Assembly (NCBI GenBank): GCA_026702755.1
Contig: JAPPBX010000038.1
Location: 1 to 64,000, forward strand
Length of the DNA: 64,000 nucleotides
Reading direction: 5' to 3'
Origin: Candidatus Poribacteria bacterium
GTDB lineage: Bacteria > Poribacteria > WGA-4E > WGA-3G
The position numbers were made by a program, and so were the translations under genes. This document shows, piece after piece, positions 1-7,519 of this stretch; within the stretch, counting starts at the first letter, position 1; each line of letters begins with the position of its first letter. The notes under the pieces were generated by a model. That model saw only the letters and a program-made list of their open reading frames with translations, was not told where the DNA came from and did no database searches.

Positions 1-37
1 AAAAAACTTGTCTTAACTTTGCTAAATTGTGGTCTAA

Positions 38-394
38 ATAAACGGTAGCACTTCAGCGGACTACAACGAGGCGATAAAACTCAAGTCTAATTATGCCAAA
101 GCATATTACAATCGTGGCAATGCGTATCGTGATAAAATTGATTTTGACAAAGCCGTTTTAGATTATACGAAGGGGATAGACCTCAACCCCGATTATGTTG
201 ATGCCTATTATAATCGCGGTAAACTTTATGACGAGGCAGATGAATGTGACAAAGCCATTGAGGACTGTAGGGCAGTGATAAAGCTTGAACCTGAACATGC
301 TGATGCCTATAGCTATCGTGGCACCCTTTACCGTGATAAAGGTGAGCATGACAAAGCCATTGAAGATTTTAAGCGGTTCCTTGAAAACCGTTAG
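38..394 (+). pseudogene. 5'-truncated tetratricopeptide (TPR) repeat protein remnant
   Basis: The frame ending at the TAG at 392-394 encodes at least three TPR units with the usual pattern (AYYNRGNAYRD, DAYYNRGKLYDE, DAYSYRGTLYRDKGEHDKA). TPR units are protein-protein interaction helices and no specific partner can be named. The frame has stops at 14, 23 and 35 and no plausible start codon before the first repeat, so the 5' part is lost, frameshifted or interrupted. The remaining 119 codons end 11 nt before a toxin gene, which suggests the toxin-antitoxin module or a rearrangement landed next to it. It could also be a sequencing frameshift in a live gene. Confidence 0.6.
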
Positions 395-405
395 ATTTAC
401 TAACG
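389..405. promoter_or_regulatory. Inverted repeat just before the toxin gene, candidate TA operator
   Basis: CGTTAG, a 5-nt spacer, then CTAACG ends one base before the toxin ATG at 406. Toxin-antitoxin operons are commonly autorepressed through a palindrome at the start of the operon. The arms are only 6 bp, so the operator role is inference. Confidence 0.3.
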
Positions 406-744
406 ATGCATACCTCACGCCTACGAAATATACAGATCTATCGCGCATCAAACGGTAAAGAACCTTTTAATGAATGGTTGAAATCAATTCAAGATAGAAA
501 AACAAGAGCTCGGATTCGGGCAGGATTGGAACGACTCAGGCTCGGAAATTTCGGGAATGTCAAATTTGTGGGGGAAGGAGTACTTGAACTGCGTTTCCAC
601 TTCGGAGGAGGTTATCGGATTTATTTTGGTGAAATTAGGAATACGATCATCCTTTTGCTTTGCGCCGGTGATAAATCATCACAGACACGAGATATAGAAC
701 GGGCAAAAAGTTATTGGCTAAAATATAAGGAGGAAAACCTATGA
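406..744 (+). CDS. RelE/HigB-family toxin (phage-derived Gp49-like)
   Basis: This 112-residue protein matches the RelE/ParE-superfamily addiction-module toxins of the HigB/Gp49-like type, which usually cleave mRNA at the ribosome. Visible features are the N-terminal EPFNEWLKSIQDRKTRARI helix region, a basic middle (RAGLERLRLGNFG), the GVLELRF strand, the YRIYFG strand, and the late LLCAGDKSSQTRDIERAKSYW segment typical of the family. It comes before its antitoxin, the HigBA order, and their ATG/TGA overlap (741-744) implies translational coupling. The start at 406 is the first ATG in frame and no strong ribosome site precedes it. Family is confident; the exact target is not. Confidence 0.85.
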   Translation: MHTSRLRNIQIYRASNGKEPFNEWLKSIQDRKTRARIRAGLERLRLGNFGNVKFVGEGVLELRFHFGGGYRIYFGEIRNTIILLLCAGDKSSQTRDIERAKSYWLKYKEENL

Positions 745-1148
745 GAAAAATGAGGACATGGCGAGAGTGTCTCATTGAAGACCTCGCTGACCGGGAGGAG
801 GCGATTCATTATCTCCAAGCTATTCTTGATGACTATTACAGTCTCGGACAGACTCTTCTCGTCCGGGAAGCCCTAAAAACAGTTGTCGAAGCACAAGGCG
901 GGATTTCCAAACTCACGCAACACACTGATATTGCGCCACAAACCTTAGAAGCTGTACTATCTAATACGGATACACCGTTGATTGACGCAATTGGTGTTGT
1001 TCTGAAAGCACTCGGATATCGGCTTTCAATCCAACCTATAGCGGACGAAGATGCTAACCTTACACTGGTTACAGGCGACCCAGAAGCGGCAAAAGCAACC
1101 GCACATCTATCGGAGGATCCAGGAACATCACATCGCGTGGCGAACTGA
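741..1148 (+). CDS. HigA-like antitoxin (XRE-type addiction module antidote)
   Basis: This 135-residue partner of the upstream toxin begins inside the toxin stop codon (ATGA). Its middle (LVREALKTVVEAQGGISKLTQHTDI through LKALGYRLSIQPI) matches the HigA-type antidote family: a helix-turn-helix DNA-binding fold that neutralises the toxin and represses the operon. A purine-rich ribosome site (AAGGAGG, 728-734) lies upstream. The last 25 residues are low in complexity and may be a strain-specific extension. In this gene order the toxin is made first, so coupled translation probably keeps the antitoxin in excess. Confidence 0.85.
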   Translation: MRKMRTWRECLIEDLADREEAIHYLQAILDDYYSLGQTLLVREALKTVVEAQGGISKLTQHTDIAPQTLEAVLSNTDTPLIDAIGVVLKALGYRLSIQPIADEDANLTLVTGDPEAAKATAHLSEDPGTSHRVAN

Positions 1149-1240
1149 TGAATCGGATACGGTAGACAGCACGTGAACGGAGAATAAGCAACCATGAGTA
1201 GATCGGAAAAGATTTCAAGCAAAAGAGAGTCTATAATTCT

Positions 1241-2134
1241 ATGAAAATAGCAAATGCCCCATGTTCGTGGGGTGTGCTTGAGTTTGAGTTGGACGGTGAA
1301 GCCCCCGGTTATACACAGGTATTAGACGAAATGCACGCTATCGGTTACCTCGGCACCGAGTTGGGCGATTGGGGGTTTATGCCGACAGAGGCGGAACAAC
1401 TTCGCGCTGAACTTGCGGCGCGCGAGTTGACAATGCTGGGAGCGTTTGTAGCTGTCGCGCTCGCCGATGAAGGAACACATGCTGCAGGTGAAGCATCGGC
1501 ACTGCGTCACGCACGCTTGTTAGCGGATACCGCTGGGGATACGCCGTTCATCGTGCTTTCAGACGACAACGCCACTACGGAAGTGCGTACCCGTTATGCT
1601 GGGCGTGTTCGTCCTGAGCACGGATTGACACCAACACAGTGGGACACTTTTGTGAAGGGTGTACACCGTATTGCTCAATCCGTCCGAGACGAGACAGGAC
1701 TTCGCACTGTTTTTCATCCGCATTGTGCAGGGTATGTAGAAACAGCGGCGGAAATGGATACATTGATGGAACACACGGATCCTAACCTCATTGGGTTGTG
1801 TTTTGATACGGGACATTACCGATTCGGTGGTGGTGATCCGATTGAGGCATTTACCCGTCATGCCGAGCGAGTCTGGCACGTTCACTTCAAGGATTGTCAT
1901 CCCGATATCGCTGCCCGTTCTCGCAAAAATGAATGGGATTATTTTGCGTCTGTGGAGAACGGCGTTTTCTGTGAGTTGGGCAACGGAGATGTTGACTTTC
2001 CTGCGTTCCTCGCGGAATTGCGGAAGCGGAGCTACGACGGTTGGATCGTGGTGGAGCAGGATGTCTTGCCGGGAATGGGCAGCCCTTATGAGAGCGCGGA
2101 TCGGAATCTTCAGTATCTGAATTCAATTTTGTAG
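1241..2134 (+). CDS. iolE: IolE-like inosose dehydratase / sugar phosphate isomerase-epimerase
   Basis: This 297-residue AP-endonuclease-2-type TIM barrel begins MKIANAPCSWGVLEF, the opening typical of the inosose dehydratase group. Metal-binding positions expected in the family are visible: HPHCAGY, then LCFDTGHYRFGG, HVHFKD, and VVEQD near the end. IolE dehydrates 2-keto-myo-inositol in the inositol catabolic pathway. The following gene encodes an IolG-like dehydrogenase, which supplies that keto-inositol, so the two probably form one operon (spacing 23 nt). A related sugar acid or keto-sugar substrate cannot be excluded, because the other iol genes are not in the window. Confidence 0.8.
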   Translation: MKIANAPCSWGVLEFELDGEAPGYTQVLDEMHAIGYLGTELGDWGFMPTEAEQLRAELAARELTMLGAFVAVALADEGTHAAGEASALRHARLLADTAGDTPFIVLSDDNATTEVRTRYAGRVRPEHGLTPTQWDTFVKGVHRIAQSVRDETGLRTVFHPHCAGYVETAAEMDTLMEHTDPNLIGLCFDTGHYRFGGGDPIEAFTRHAERVWHVHFKDCHPDIAARSRKNEWDYFASVENGVFCELGNGDVDFPAFLAELRKRSYDGWIVVEQDVLPGMGSPYESADRNLQYLNSIL

Positions 2135-2157
2135 AGGTAGGTGTTAGGAGACCTTTG

Positions 2158-3177
2158 ATGAAAAACCCCTCAAGGATCGGTGTTGGTGTTATCGGTGCAG
2201 GACGTATCGGTAAACTGCATATTGAACATCTCGCCCAGAATGTCCCGGAAGCCGAACTGCTCGCGATTTGCAGCTTGGACCCCGCCGGTATCGCATCCGT
2301 TGCAAAGCAGTTTAATGTCCCAAAGACAACCAGCGATTATACAACGCTTTTGGCTGACCCACAGATTGAAGCGGTGTTAGTGGCATCCGCTACCGATACG
2401 CATGTCGAAATCAGCCAAGCCGCTGCAAAGGCGGGAAAACACGTCTTTTGTGAGAAACCGATCTCCTTGGATTTGGAACAGATTGATGAAACCTTGGCGA
2501 TTGTGGAAAAAGCGGACGTTAAGTTTCAGGTCGGTTTCAATCGTCGGTTTGATGCGAGTTTCGCACGGGTCCGGGAAGCGGTTGCCTCTGGGGAGATTGG
2601 CGAGCCGCACATCATGCGGATTACGAGCCGAGATCCGGCACCACCACCGATCGAGTACGTCAAGGTCTCTGGCGGGATTTTTCTTGATATGACGATCCAC
2701 GATTTCGATATGGCGCGCTATCTCATCGGAGACGAGGTTGTTGAGGTCTACGCTGTTGGTGGGGTACGTGTTGATCCGCAAATCGGCGAGGCGGGTGACA
2801 TTGACACCGCGGTCATCACTTTACGATTCCAGAATGGAGCTATCGCAACGATTGATAACAGCAGAGAGGCTGTTTACGGTTACGACCAGCGGGTTGAGGT
2901 TTTCGGCTCAAACGGAATGGTTGCGGCGGCGAATCCACCGACAGATACTGTTATCTTTAGTGGTAGTGAAGGGACCCGCGCTGCGTCGCCTCCATATTTC
3001 TTTGTGGAGCGTTACAGACCGGCGTTTCTTGCTGAGTTGCAAGCATTCTTTAGGTGCATTCAGGAGGGGACACCGCCTCCGGTTACGGGTGAGGATGGAC
3101 GTGCTCCTGTTGTAATAGGTTTCGCTGCATTGAGATCGCTTCGTGAAAACCGTCCTGTTCTTTTGTCGGAAATTTAG
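2158..3177 (+). CDS. iolG: Inositol 2-dehydrogenase-like Gfo/Idh/MocA oxidoreductase
   Basis: The 339-residue protein opens with a Rossmann NAD-binding motif (GVIGAGRIGKLH) and has the EKPISLD catalytic-lysine motif. Its GGIFLDMTIHDFDMARYLIG-type segment, with conserved Asp and His, is diagnostic of myo-inositol 2-dehydrogenase within the Gfo/Idh/MocA family. It oxidises inositol to 2-keto-inositol using NAD+, and its neighbour IolE takes the next step. I chose ATG 2158 over the in-frame TTG at 2155 because TTAGGAG at 2144-2150 is well spaced for it. Its stop codon overlaps that of the convergent ABC ATPase gene by 3 nt. Confidence 0.8.
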   Translation: MKNPSRIGVGVIGAGRIGKLHIEHLAQNVPEAELLAICSLDPAGIASVAKQFNVPKTTSDYTTLLADPQIEAVLVASATDTHVEISQAAAKAGKHVFCEKPISLDLEQIDETLAIVEKADVKFQVGFNRRFDASFARVREAVASGEIGEPHIMRITSRDPAPPPIEYVKVSGGIFLDMTIHDFDMARYLIGDEVVEVYAVGGVRVDPQIGEAGDIDTAVITLRFQNGAIATIDNSREAVYGYDQRVEVFGSNGMVAAANPPTDTVIFSGSEGTRAASPPYFFVERYRPAFLAELQAFFRCIQEGTPPPVTGEDGRAPVVIGFAALRSLRENRPVLLSEI

Positions 3178-3929
3178 TCGTGTGCACCCGCGTCGCCGTC
3201 GTGCTCACCGCCAACATCACCGACTTCGATTTCAATCTCGTCTCGATTTCTGACACGTTCCACAAGCCCGTCACGGATGTCCACGATCCGGTCAGAAACA
3301 TCGAGCATCTTCAAGTCGTGTGTTGCAGAAATGACAGTGACACCCTGTTCCTGATTCAAGCGTTTAATCAGATCGATAATCTCGCGTCCTGTGATGGTAT
3401 CAAGGTTTGCTGTCGGTTCATCAGCAAGAATGATGCTCGGATCGTTGGCGAGTGCTCTGGCGATAGCGACGCGCTGACATTGCCCACCTGATAGTTCATC
3501 GGGAAGGTGATACATCCGATCCCCTAAACCCACCATGTCCAGCAGCTTCTCCGCTCTTTCATTACGTTGCTTCTCTGGCATGCCAGCAAAAATCAGCGGT
3601 AGTGTTACATTTCCGTGTGCGCTCCGCACGGGCAGCAGGTTGTAACTCTGGAAAATGTAGCCCACGCGGTGGCACCGAAACGCCGCAATCTGCCTCTGTG
3701 AAAGTTGAGACATGTTTTGCCCGTCGATGTAAACTTGACCCTCTGTCGGCTGATCAAGGGCGCCGATCATATTAAAGAGCGTGGATTTCCCCGAGCCGGA
3801 GGGACCCATTAGCGAGATGTACTCTCCGCGTTCAATCTCAATGTTGATGCCATCCAAAGCGCGAAGGATATTTGAACCCATACGATATTCTTTGACAACA
3901 TCTTCTGTTTTCACAACGATATCCGGCAT
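3174..3929 (-). CDS. LolD/MacB-type ABC transporter ATP-binding protein
   Basis: This 251-residue ATPase has Walker A GPSGSGKST (residues 42-50), signature LSGGQ (about 146-150), Walker B ILADEP (167-172) and a switch His in SATHDLK. The LDQPTEG and ADEPTANLD segments are typical of the LolD/MacB/FtsE branch, which powers lipoprotein release, macrolide or peptide efflux, or division. The permease gene follows the usual pairing 15 nt upstream on the same strand. The C-terminus carries an unusual acidic, His-containing tail (last 20 residues). It ends tail-to-tail against iolG. The transported substrate is unknown. Confidence 0.88.
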   Translation of the reverse strand: MPDIVVKTEDVVKEYRMGSNILRALDGINIEIERGEYISLMGPSGSGKSTLFNMIGALDQPTEGQVYIDGQNMSQLSQRQIAAFRCHRVGYIFQSYNLLPVRSAHGNVTLPLIFAGMPEKQRNERAEKLLDMVGLGDRMYHLPDELSGGQCQRVAIARALANDPSIILADEPTANLDTITGREIIDLIKRLNQEQGVTVISATHDLKMLDVSDRIVDIRDGLVERVRNRDEIEIEVGDVGGEHDGDAGAHD

Positions 3930-3944
3930 AATTTTCCTCCGTGC

Positions 3945-4622
3945 TTATACCTCGGTACGCATTGCTTCGGCAGGCGGGAGTTTCGCCGCGCGCCATGCGG
4001 GGAACGATGAACCGATAACTGCCAAAATCATGCCCAGAATGCATCCAAGTAAGATGATGACAATAACACCGAGTCGCGTTGCTCCGTCTTCAGGCTGCGC
4101 GGGTAACAAGGGGAAGTAGAAGAATAGGTCTAACCCATAGTCTTTAAGCCCTAAAAGCACAGCCCCGAGTGTGCCGATGAGTGCTCCGATGAGTGCTCCT
4201 GAAAACCCTTGAAACCCCGATTCAAGCAGGAACAGTCGAACCACGAACCCGTCTAACGCTCCGAGACATTTCATCGTCCCGATCTCGCGGAAGCGTTCTG
4301 TGACTGCCATTAGCATTGAATTCGCGATACCGACAACACAGACAATCAGAGACATGATAATCAGCCAGATGTCTTTTGTGGAAATGCCTGTTTCCGTCGT
4401 ATCTTCAAAGGTATTAATTGTTGATTGTCGTCCGCTCTCCTGTAGCGCGAGGCCGATTTCGTTGTTTGTCCACACTGAGACAAGGAAAGCAATACCGAGC
4501 GTAATACCCGCCGTCGTGATGATTGAACGCCCGAAGCGGATTTTCAAACTCTGGAAACTAATCCGTAGCGATTCTACGAAAGGGAGATCAATTTGTTCTT
4601 CAATTGGTGCTCTTTGCTGCAA
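3945..4622 (-). CDS. Short FtsX-like ABC transporter permease
   Basis: This 225-residue membrane protein has one N-terminal helix (ITTAGITLGIAFLVSV) and three C-terminal ones, with the FtsX signature region ADSMLMAVTER-like (here ANSMLMAVTERFREIGTMKCLG) and a C-terminal WRAAKLPPAEAMR motif. It pairs with the ATPase encoded just downstream. MacB/LolC proteins normally carry a periplasmic domain of about 200 residues between helices 1 and 2, and here only about 40 residues remain. The protein is therefore a minimal version, possibly working with a separate periplasmic partner. The start is TTG at 4622, with GGAG about 10 nt upstream. Confidence 0.8.
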   Translation of the reverse strand: MQQRAPIEEQIDLPFVESLRISFQSLKIRFGRSIITTAGITLGIAFLVSVWTNNEIGLALQESGRQSTINTFEDTTETGISTKDIWLIIMSLIVCVVGIANSMLMAVTERFREIGTMKCLGALDGFVVRLFLLESGFQGFSGALIGALIGTLGAVLLGLKDYGLDLFFYFPLLPAQPEDGATRLGVIVIILLGCILGMILAVIGSSFPAWRAAKLPPAEAMRTEV

Positions 4623-4726
4623 ATGTCTGTCTCCTTATTTTTAATTTTGTATTTATTCCTAATATTTATTTTACCAAATTTACAATTTTAGGTCAAGTTT
4701 TTCGTGAATTTGTTCGGCACACAAGA

Positions 4727-4755
4727 TTGACTTTTCAGTTTTTGGTTGTTATACT
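4727..4755 (+). promoter_or_regulatory. Sigma-70-like promoter
   Basis: TTGACT (4727-4732), a 17-nt spacer and TATACT (4750-4755) precede the gene starting at 4780. The predicted transcript starts near 4762, leaving a leader of only about 18 nt that still includes GGAGG. Confidence 0.65.
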
Positions 4756-4779
4756 AAGGATGGAGGCAGGTACAAATTG

Positions 4780-5385
4780 ATGCTCCGAAGATTTTTCGCT
4801 TATTCGTCTCTTTTGTTATCCGTTGGTATGTTGTGCTGGTGGACACCGGTTTTGGCGCATGATGCTTTCTATCCACATCATCGCGAGGATTTTGAAAACA
4901 TGACGCGCCGCCGCGAGTTGCGAGGCACTGTCCTCCTGAGCACCGCCGTTTTTCTTTGCGTTCTTGGAACAGTGGTCTACCTTGCATTACGAAAGAGCAA
5001 AGATACTGACAAGACGGATGAGAACGATACAAAAACAGTTCAGAAACGTTTGGAATCCGCTGCGAACAGCGCGGTGGATACTGCGAAACGGGTCCTCAAC
5101 GCCGAGGGAAACGTCTCGGCGGCTGCTGAAAAAGCACTCACGACCTATGCGGAAGCATCCGGTGTGACGTGGCGACCGCATTCTGACAGGAAGAGTCGTG
5201 CCGAATCCGTGCCGTACCAAATTCGATGTAAAATTGGATCTGATGTCGTTACCCTTAGCATTGATGCAGAAGTTATCCAATTAAAGGCGGAACACGATTT
5301 TTCTAAAACAGGCTTCGGTTCGCAAAGAACGGCAGGAAAGGCAAGGACATCTGTTGTGTTAAGAATAGGAGATAAGGAGCAGTAG
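4780..5385 (+). CDS. Exported or membrane-anchored protein of unknown function
   Basis: I do not recognise this 201-residue protein. The N-terminus (MLRRFFAYSSLLLSVGMLCW) is a signal peptide or first membrane helix. It is followed by a short segment with HDAFYPHHRED, then RRRELRGTVLLSTAVFLCVLGTVVYLALRK, a clear membrane helix. The remaining 120 residues are soluble, with charged and helical stretches and a final beta-rich part. The likely topology places the short His-rich loop outside and the large C-terminal domain in the cytoplasm. The start is ATG 4780 rather than TTG 4777. A near-consensus promoter lies just upstream, so it is probably transcribed alone, and it converges on larB 12 nt later. 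Confidence 0.6.
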   Translation: MLRRFFAYSSLLLSVGMLCWWTPVLAHDAFYPHHREDFENMTRRRELRGTVLLSTAVFLCVLGTVVYLALRKSKDTDKTDENDTKTVQKRLESAANSAVDTAKRVLNAEGNVSAAAEKALTTYAEASGVTWRPHSDRKSRAESVPYQIRCKIGSDVVTLSIDAEVIQLKAEHDFSKTGFGSQRTAGKARTSVVLRIGDKEQ

Positions 5386-5397
5386 TAGGTAGAATAC

Positions 5398-6150
5398 TTA
5401 TGGCTTGAGTTGGTTGATGAGTGACGCGCTATAACCAGCACCAAAACCGTTATCGATGTTCACAACGGTGACACCAGAGGCACAACTATTTAGCATCCCT
5501 AACAGGGCGGCGAGTCCACCAAAACTGGCACCGTAGCCGATGCTTGTTGGGACTGCAATGACGGGGCAGTTTACCAAACCGCCAACGACACTCGGCAGCG
5601 CGCCTTCCATGCCTGCGACGACGATAATAACACGGGCATTCAGGAGTTTCTCGTGGTTGCTTATTAACCGGTGTAATCCAGCCACGCCGACATCGTAAAG
5701 CCGTTCTGGTTGATTTCCCATCATCAGTGCCGTTTCAACGGCTTCCTCGGCGACTGGCAGGTCGGATGTGCCAGCAGAAACAACAAGTATCCCTGTAATG
5801 CCCTCATCTGCCTCAGATTGCTTGACGGCGATGGTTCGTCCAAGCGCGTTATAGCGTGCTGTGGGTTGAACTTCTTTCACCGCCTCATACATGTCCGGGG
5901 TGGCACGGGTTGCAAGGAGTGGGTGCCCTGCTGCGAGGATATGTTCACTAATCTGCTTGACGTGCTCAATCGTCTTTCCTTCACAGAAAATGACTTCGGG
6001 AAATCCTGTGCGAAGTTGACGATGGTGATCAATTTTTGAAAATCCTAAGTCTTCAAAAGGAAGTGTACGGAGAGATTGAAGCGCATCGTTCACTGCAACC
6101 TCTCCGTCTTTAACCTGTTCAAGCAGGATTTTTAACTTTTCAATTTCCAT
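5398..6150 (-). CDS. larB: LarB, nickel-pincer cofactor biosynthesis (PurE-like carboxylase)
   Basis: The 250-residue protein has the LarB architecture: a short helical N-terminus, the [12 protein letters not shown] segment, and a C-terminal PurE-like domain with [14 protein letters not shown] and [13 protein letters not shown]. LarB carboxylates and hydrolyses nicotinic acid adenine dinucleotide, the first step toward the nickel-pincer nucleotide used by LarA-type racemases. LarC, LarE and LarA genes are not adjacent, so the pathway must be completed elsewhere. Length and motifs match the family throughout. No strong ribosome-binding site is visible before ATG 6150. Confidence 0.9.
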   Translation of the reverse strand: MEIEKLKILLEQVKDGEVAVNDALQSLRTLPFEDLGFSKIDHHRQLRTGFPEVIFCEGKTIEHVKQISEHILAAGHPLLATRATPDMYEAVKEVQPTARYNALGRTIAVKQSEADEGITGILVVSAGTSDLPVAEEAVETALMMGNQPERLYDVGVAGLHRLISNHEKLLNARVIIVVAGMEGALPSVVGGLVNCPVIAVPTSIGYGASFGGLAALLGMLNSCASGVTVVNIDNGFGAGYSASLINQLKP

Positions 6151-6249
6151 TCGTTTACTATGGTGGGCCGTCCGCTGCTTGCAGCATTTGTAAGGAAGTA
6201 TCCTACTACCTGCCGCCTTTTATTTCGGTCCACACGCTATGAAAAACGC

Positions 6250-6657
6250 TTAGGCTTCCTCAGGAGCTTCTTCGTCAGTTTCGTCGCCACCAACACCTGG
6301 GATTGACCCGGTGATTTTGGTGCGGACATCTGCGGAGACTTTACGTCCTGTTTCTACTGCACTCTTCACCTGTTCGGTTGCTTGCTGGAGGCGTTCTTTT
6401 CCGCTGTCTACAATATCGTGAACGCCCTCTTTGCCCTGTTCCACGATGGTCTGTACGCCTTGCCTCGCGCTATCGGAGGCTTGGTTCGCGAACTCAATCG
6501 TCCGGTTTTTCGCTTCGACTGATGTATCACGAATCTTCTTGCGGGTTTCCTTGCCAGAACTCGGGGCGTAGAGCAGGCTGATAACCGCGCCTGCCATAAA
6601 ACCAGTAAAAAAGGCGAAGATCATTGCGAGTCCGTTGTTCTGTCCATTGTTACTCAT
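6250..6657 (-). CDS. YtxH-domain protein
   Basis: This 135-residue protein has one N-terminal membrane helix (LAMIFAFFTGFMAGAVISLL) followed by YAPSSGKETRKKIRD, the hallmark of YtxH/gas-vesicle-like stress proteins. A long amphipathic helical region (EFANQASDSARQGVQTIVEQ and onward) resembles apolipoprotein or LEA-type repeats. The tail is acidic. The function of YtxH proteins is poorly defined; they are often stress-induced and membrane associated. The upstream region contains a perfect 9-bp inverted repeat that may regulate it. The next gene upstream on this strand, a DUF948-like protein, has a similar membrane-plus-helix design. Confidence 0.8.
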   Translation of the reverse strand: MSNNGQNNGLAMIFAFFTGFMAGAVISLLYAPSSGKETRKKIRDTSVEAKNRTIEFANQASDSARQGVQTIVEQGKEGVHDIVDSGKERLQQATEQVKSAVETGRKVSADVRTKITGSIPGVGGDETDEEAPEEA

Positions 6658-6687
6658 TTTTTTGTCCTTTCTATTAAGTTAGGTTCG

Positions 6688-6715
6688 TTTTGGAAAGGCT
6701 TAACAATTTCCAAAA
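6688..6715. promoter_or_regulatory. Perfect 9-bp inverted repeat upstream of the YtxH gene
   Basis: TTTTGGAAA (6688-6696) and TTTCCAAAA (6707-6715) are separated by 10 nt, about 30-58 nt upstream of the YtxH start. The symmetry and spacing suit a dimeric repressor site. A hairpin in the mRNA leader is the alternative. Confidence 0.4.
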
Positions 6716-6864
6716 CTTGATGTTAGAATTTACGAGAATCGTTATAAAAAGTTTCAATTCTCATATTTATCTTTTGATGCTACTATTTTTTATTGTGTTT
6801 CTATCGTAATACAAACGTTGTGCTTGTTGTGCTGCTTTAATATCGGTAATCTATAAATCCCACG

Positions 6865-7431
6865 CTATTCAGTTTGTTCACTCGGTGTATCAACTATCGG
6901 TTCGTCCCCTTCTGGTTCATCTGGTTGTGTAGAGGTGAAACTATCCCATCCGGCTTTGATACCTTGCCATAAGCTTACAATATCGGACAATGAGACTGCC
7001 AATTGGTTACGAAAAAATGTGGCTTGTTCAAGCGTTTGTCCGGAAAAGTTACTCACCTTTTGGACCAAATCATCAAGTTCTTGAATACTTTGATTCAGAG
7101 CACCGCTCATTTCTTGGATATTGTGCACGGTGGGCTGAATTTCAGACTCGCTAATTCCTTGTAGGGAAGCTGTCAACCCGTTTAGGTTTTGCAGCAGCTG
7201 CGGCAATTCCTTATTCACCTCTTTCACCGTCTTATCCACGTCGGCGATTAGCTCACCGATTTCCTGATTAACGATACTTTCTGTGGAATTCAGCGTATTT
7301 CGGATGCTATTTAGAGAGTCTCTAAGACTACCAACGGCGGCGCACATATATGCTGCCAAAGCTGTAAGCGCAAGTAGGAGGATACCTAAGCCGAATTTCC
7401 AAAAAAGTGAAGCAATCAAACTCCAATCCAT
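6865..7431 (-). CDS. DUF948-like membrane-anchored coiled-coil protein
   Basis: The 188-residue protein has an N-terminal membrane helix (LFWKFGLGILLLALTALAAY) and then a long heptad-rich segment (LRDSLNSIRNTLNST through VQKVSNFSGQTLEQ) typical of DUF948 and related methyl-accepting-like coiled coils. It ends in an acidic, proline-containing tail. I placed the start at ATG 7431 (MDWSLIAS) because GGAGACGTC sits just upstream; a longer frame to 7488 lacks such support. It probably forms an envelope coiled-coil scaffold together with the YtxH protein downstream. No enzymatic motif is visible. Confidence 0.65.
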   Translation of the reverse strand: MDWSLIASLFWKFGLGILLLALTALAAYMCAAVGSLRDSLNSIRNTLNSTESIVNQEIGELIADVDKTVKEVNKELPQLLQNLNGLTASLQGISESEIQPTVHNIQEMSGALNQSIQELDDLVQKVSNFSGQTLEQATFFRNQLAVSLSDIVSLWQGIKAGWDSFTSTQPDEPEGDEPIVDTPSEQTE

Positions 7432-7519
7432 GACGTCTCCTTTATGTATGATTAAGATACCATTTCCGGTAGACGGCTTTTCAAGCACGTCTACCTTATG
7501 AAAAATGATGTTTGTGAAT

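Noticed and set aside
158-451. Leftward ORF over the TPR fragment
   Set aside because: Shadow of the TPR reading frame.
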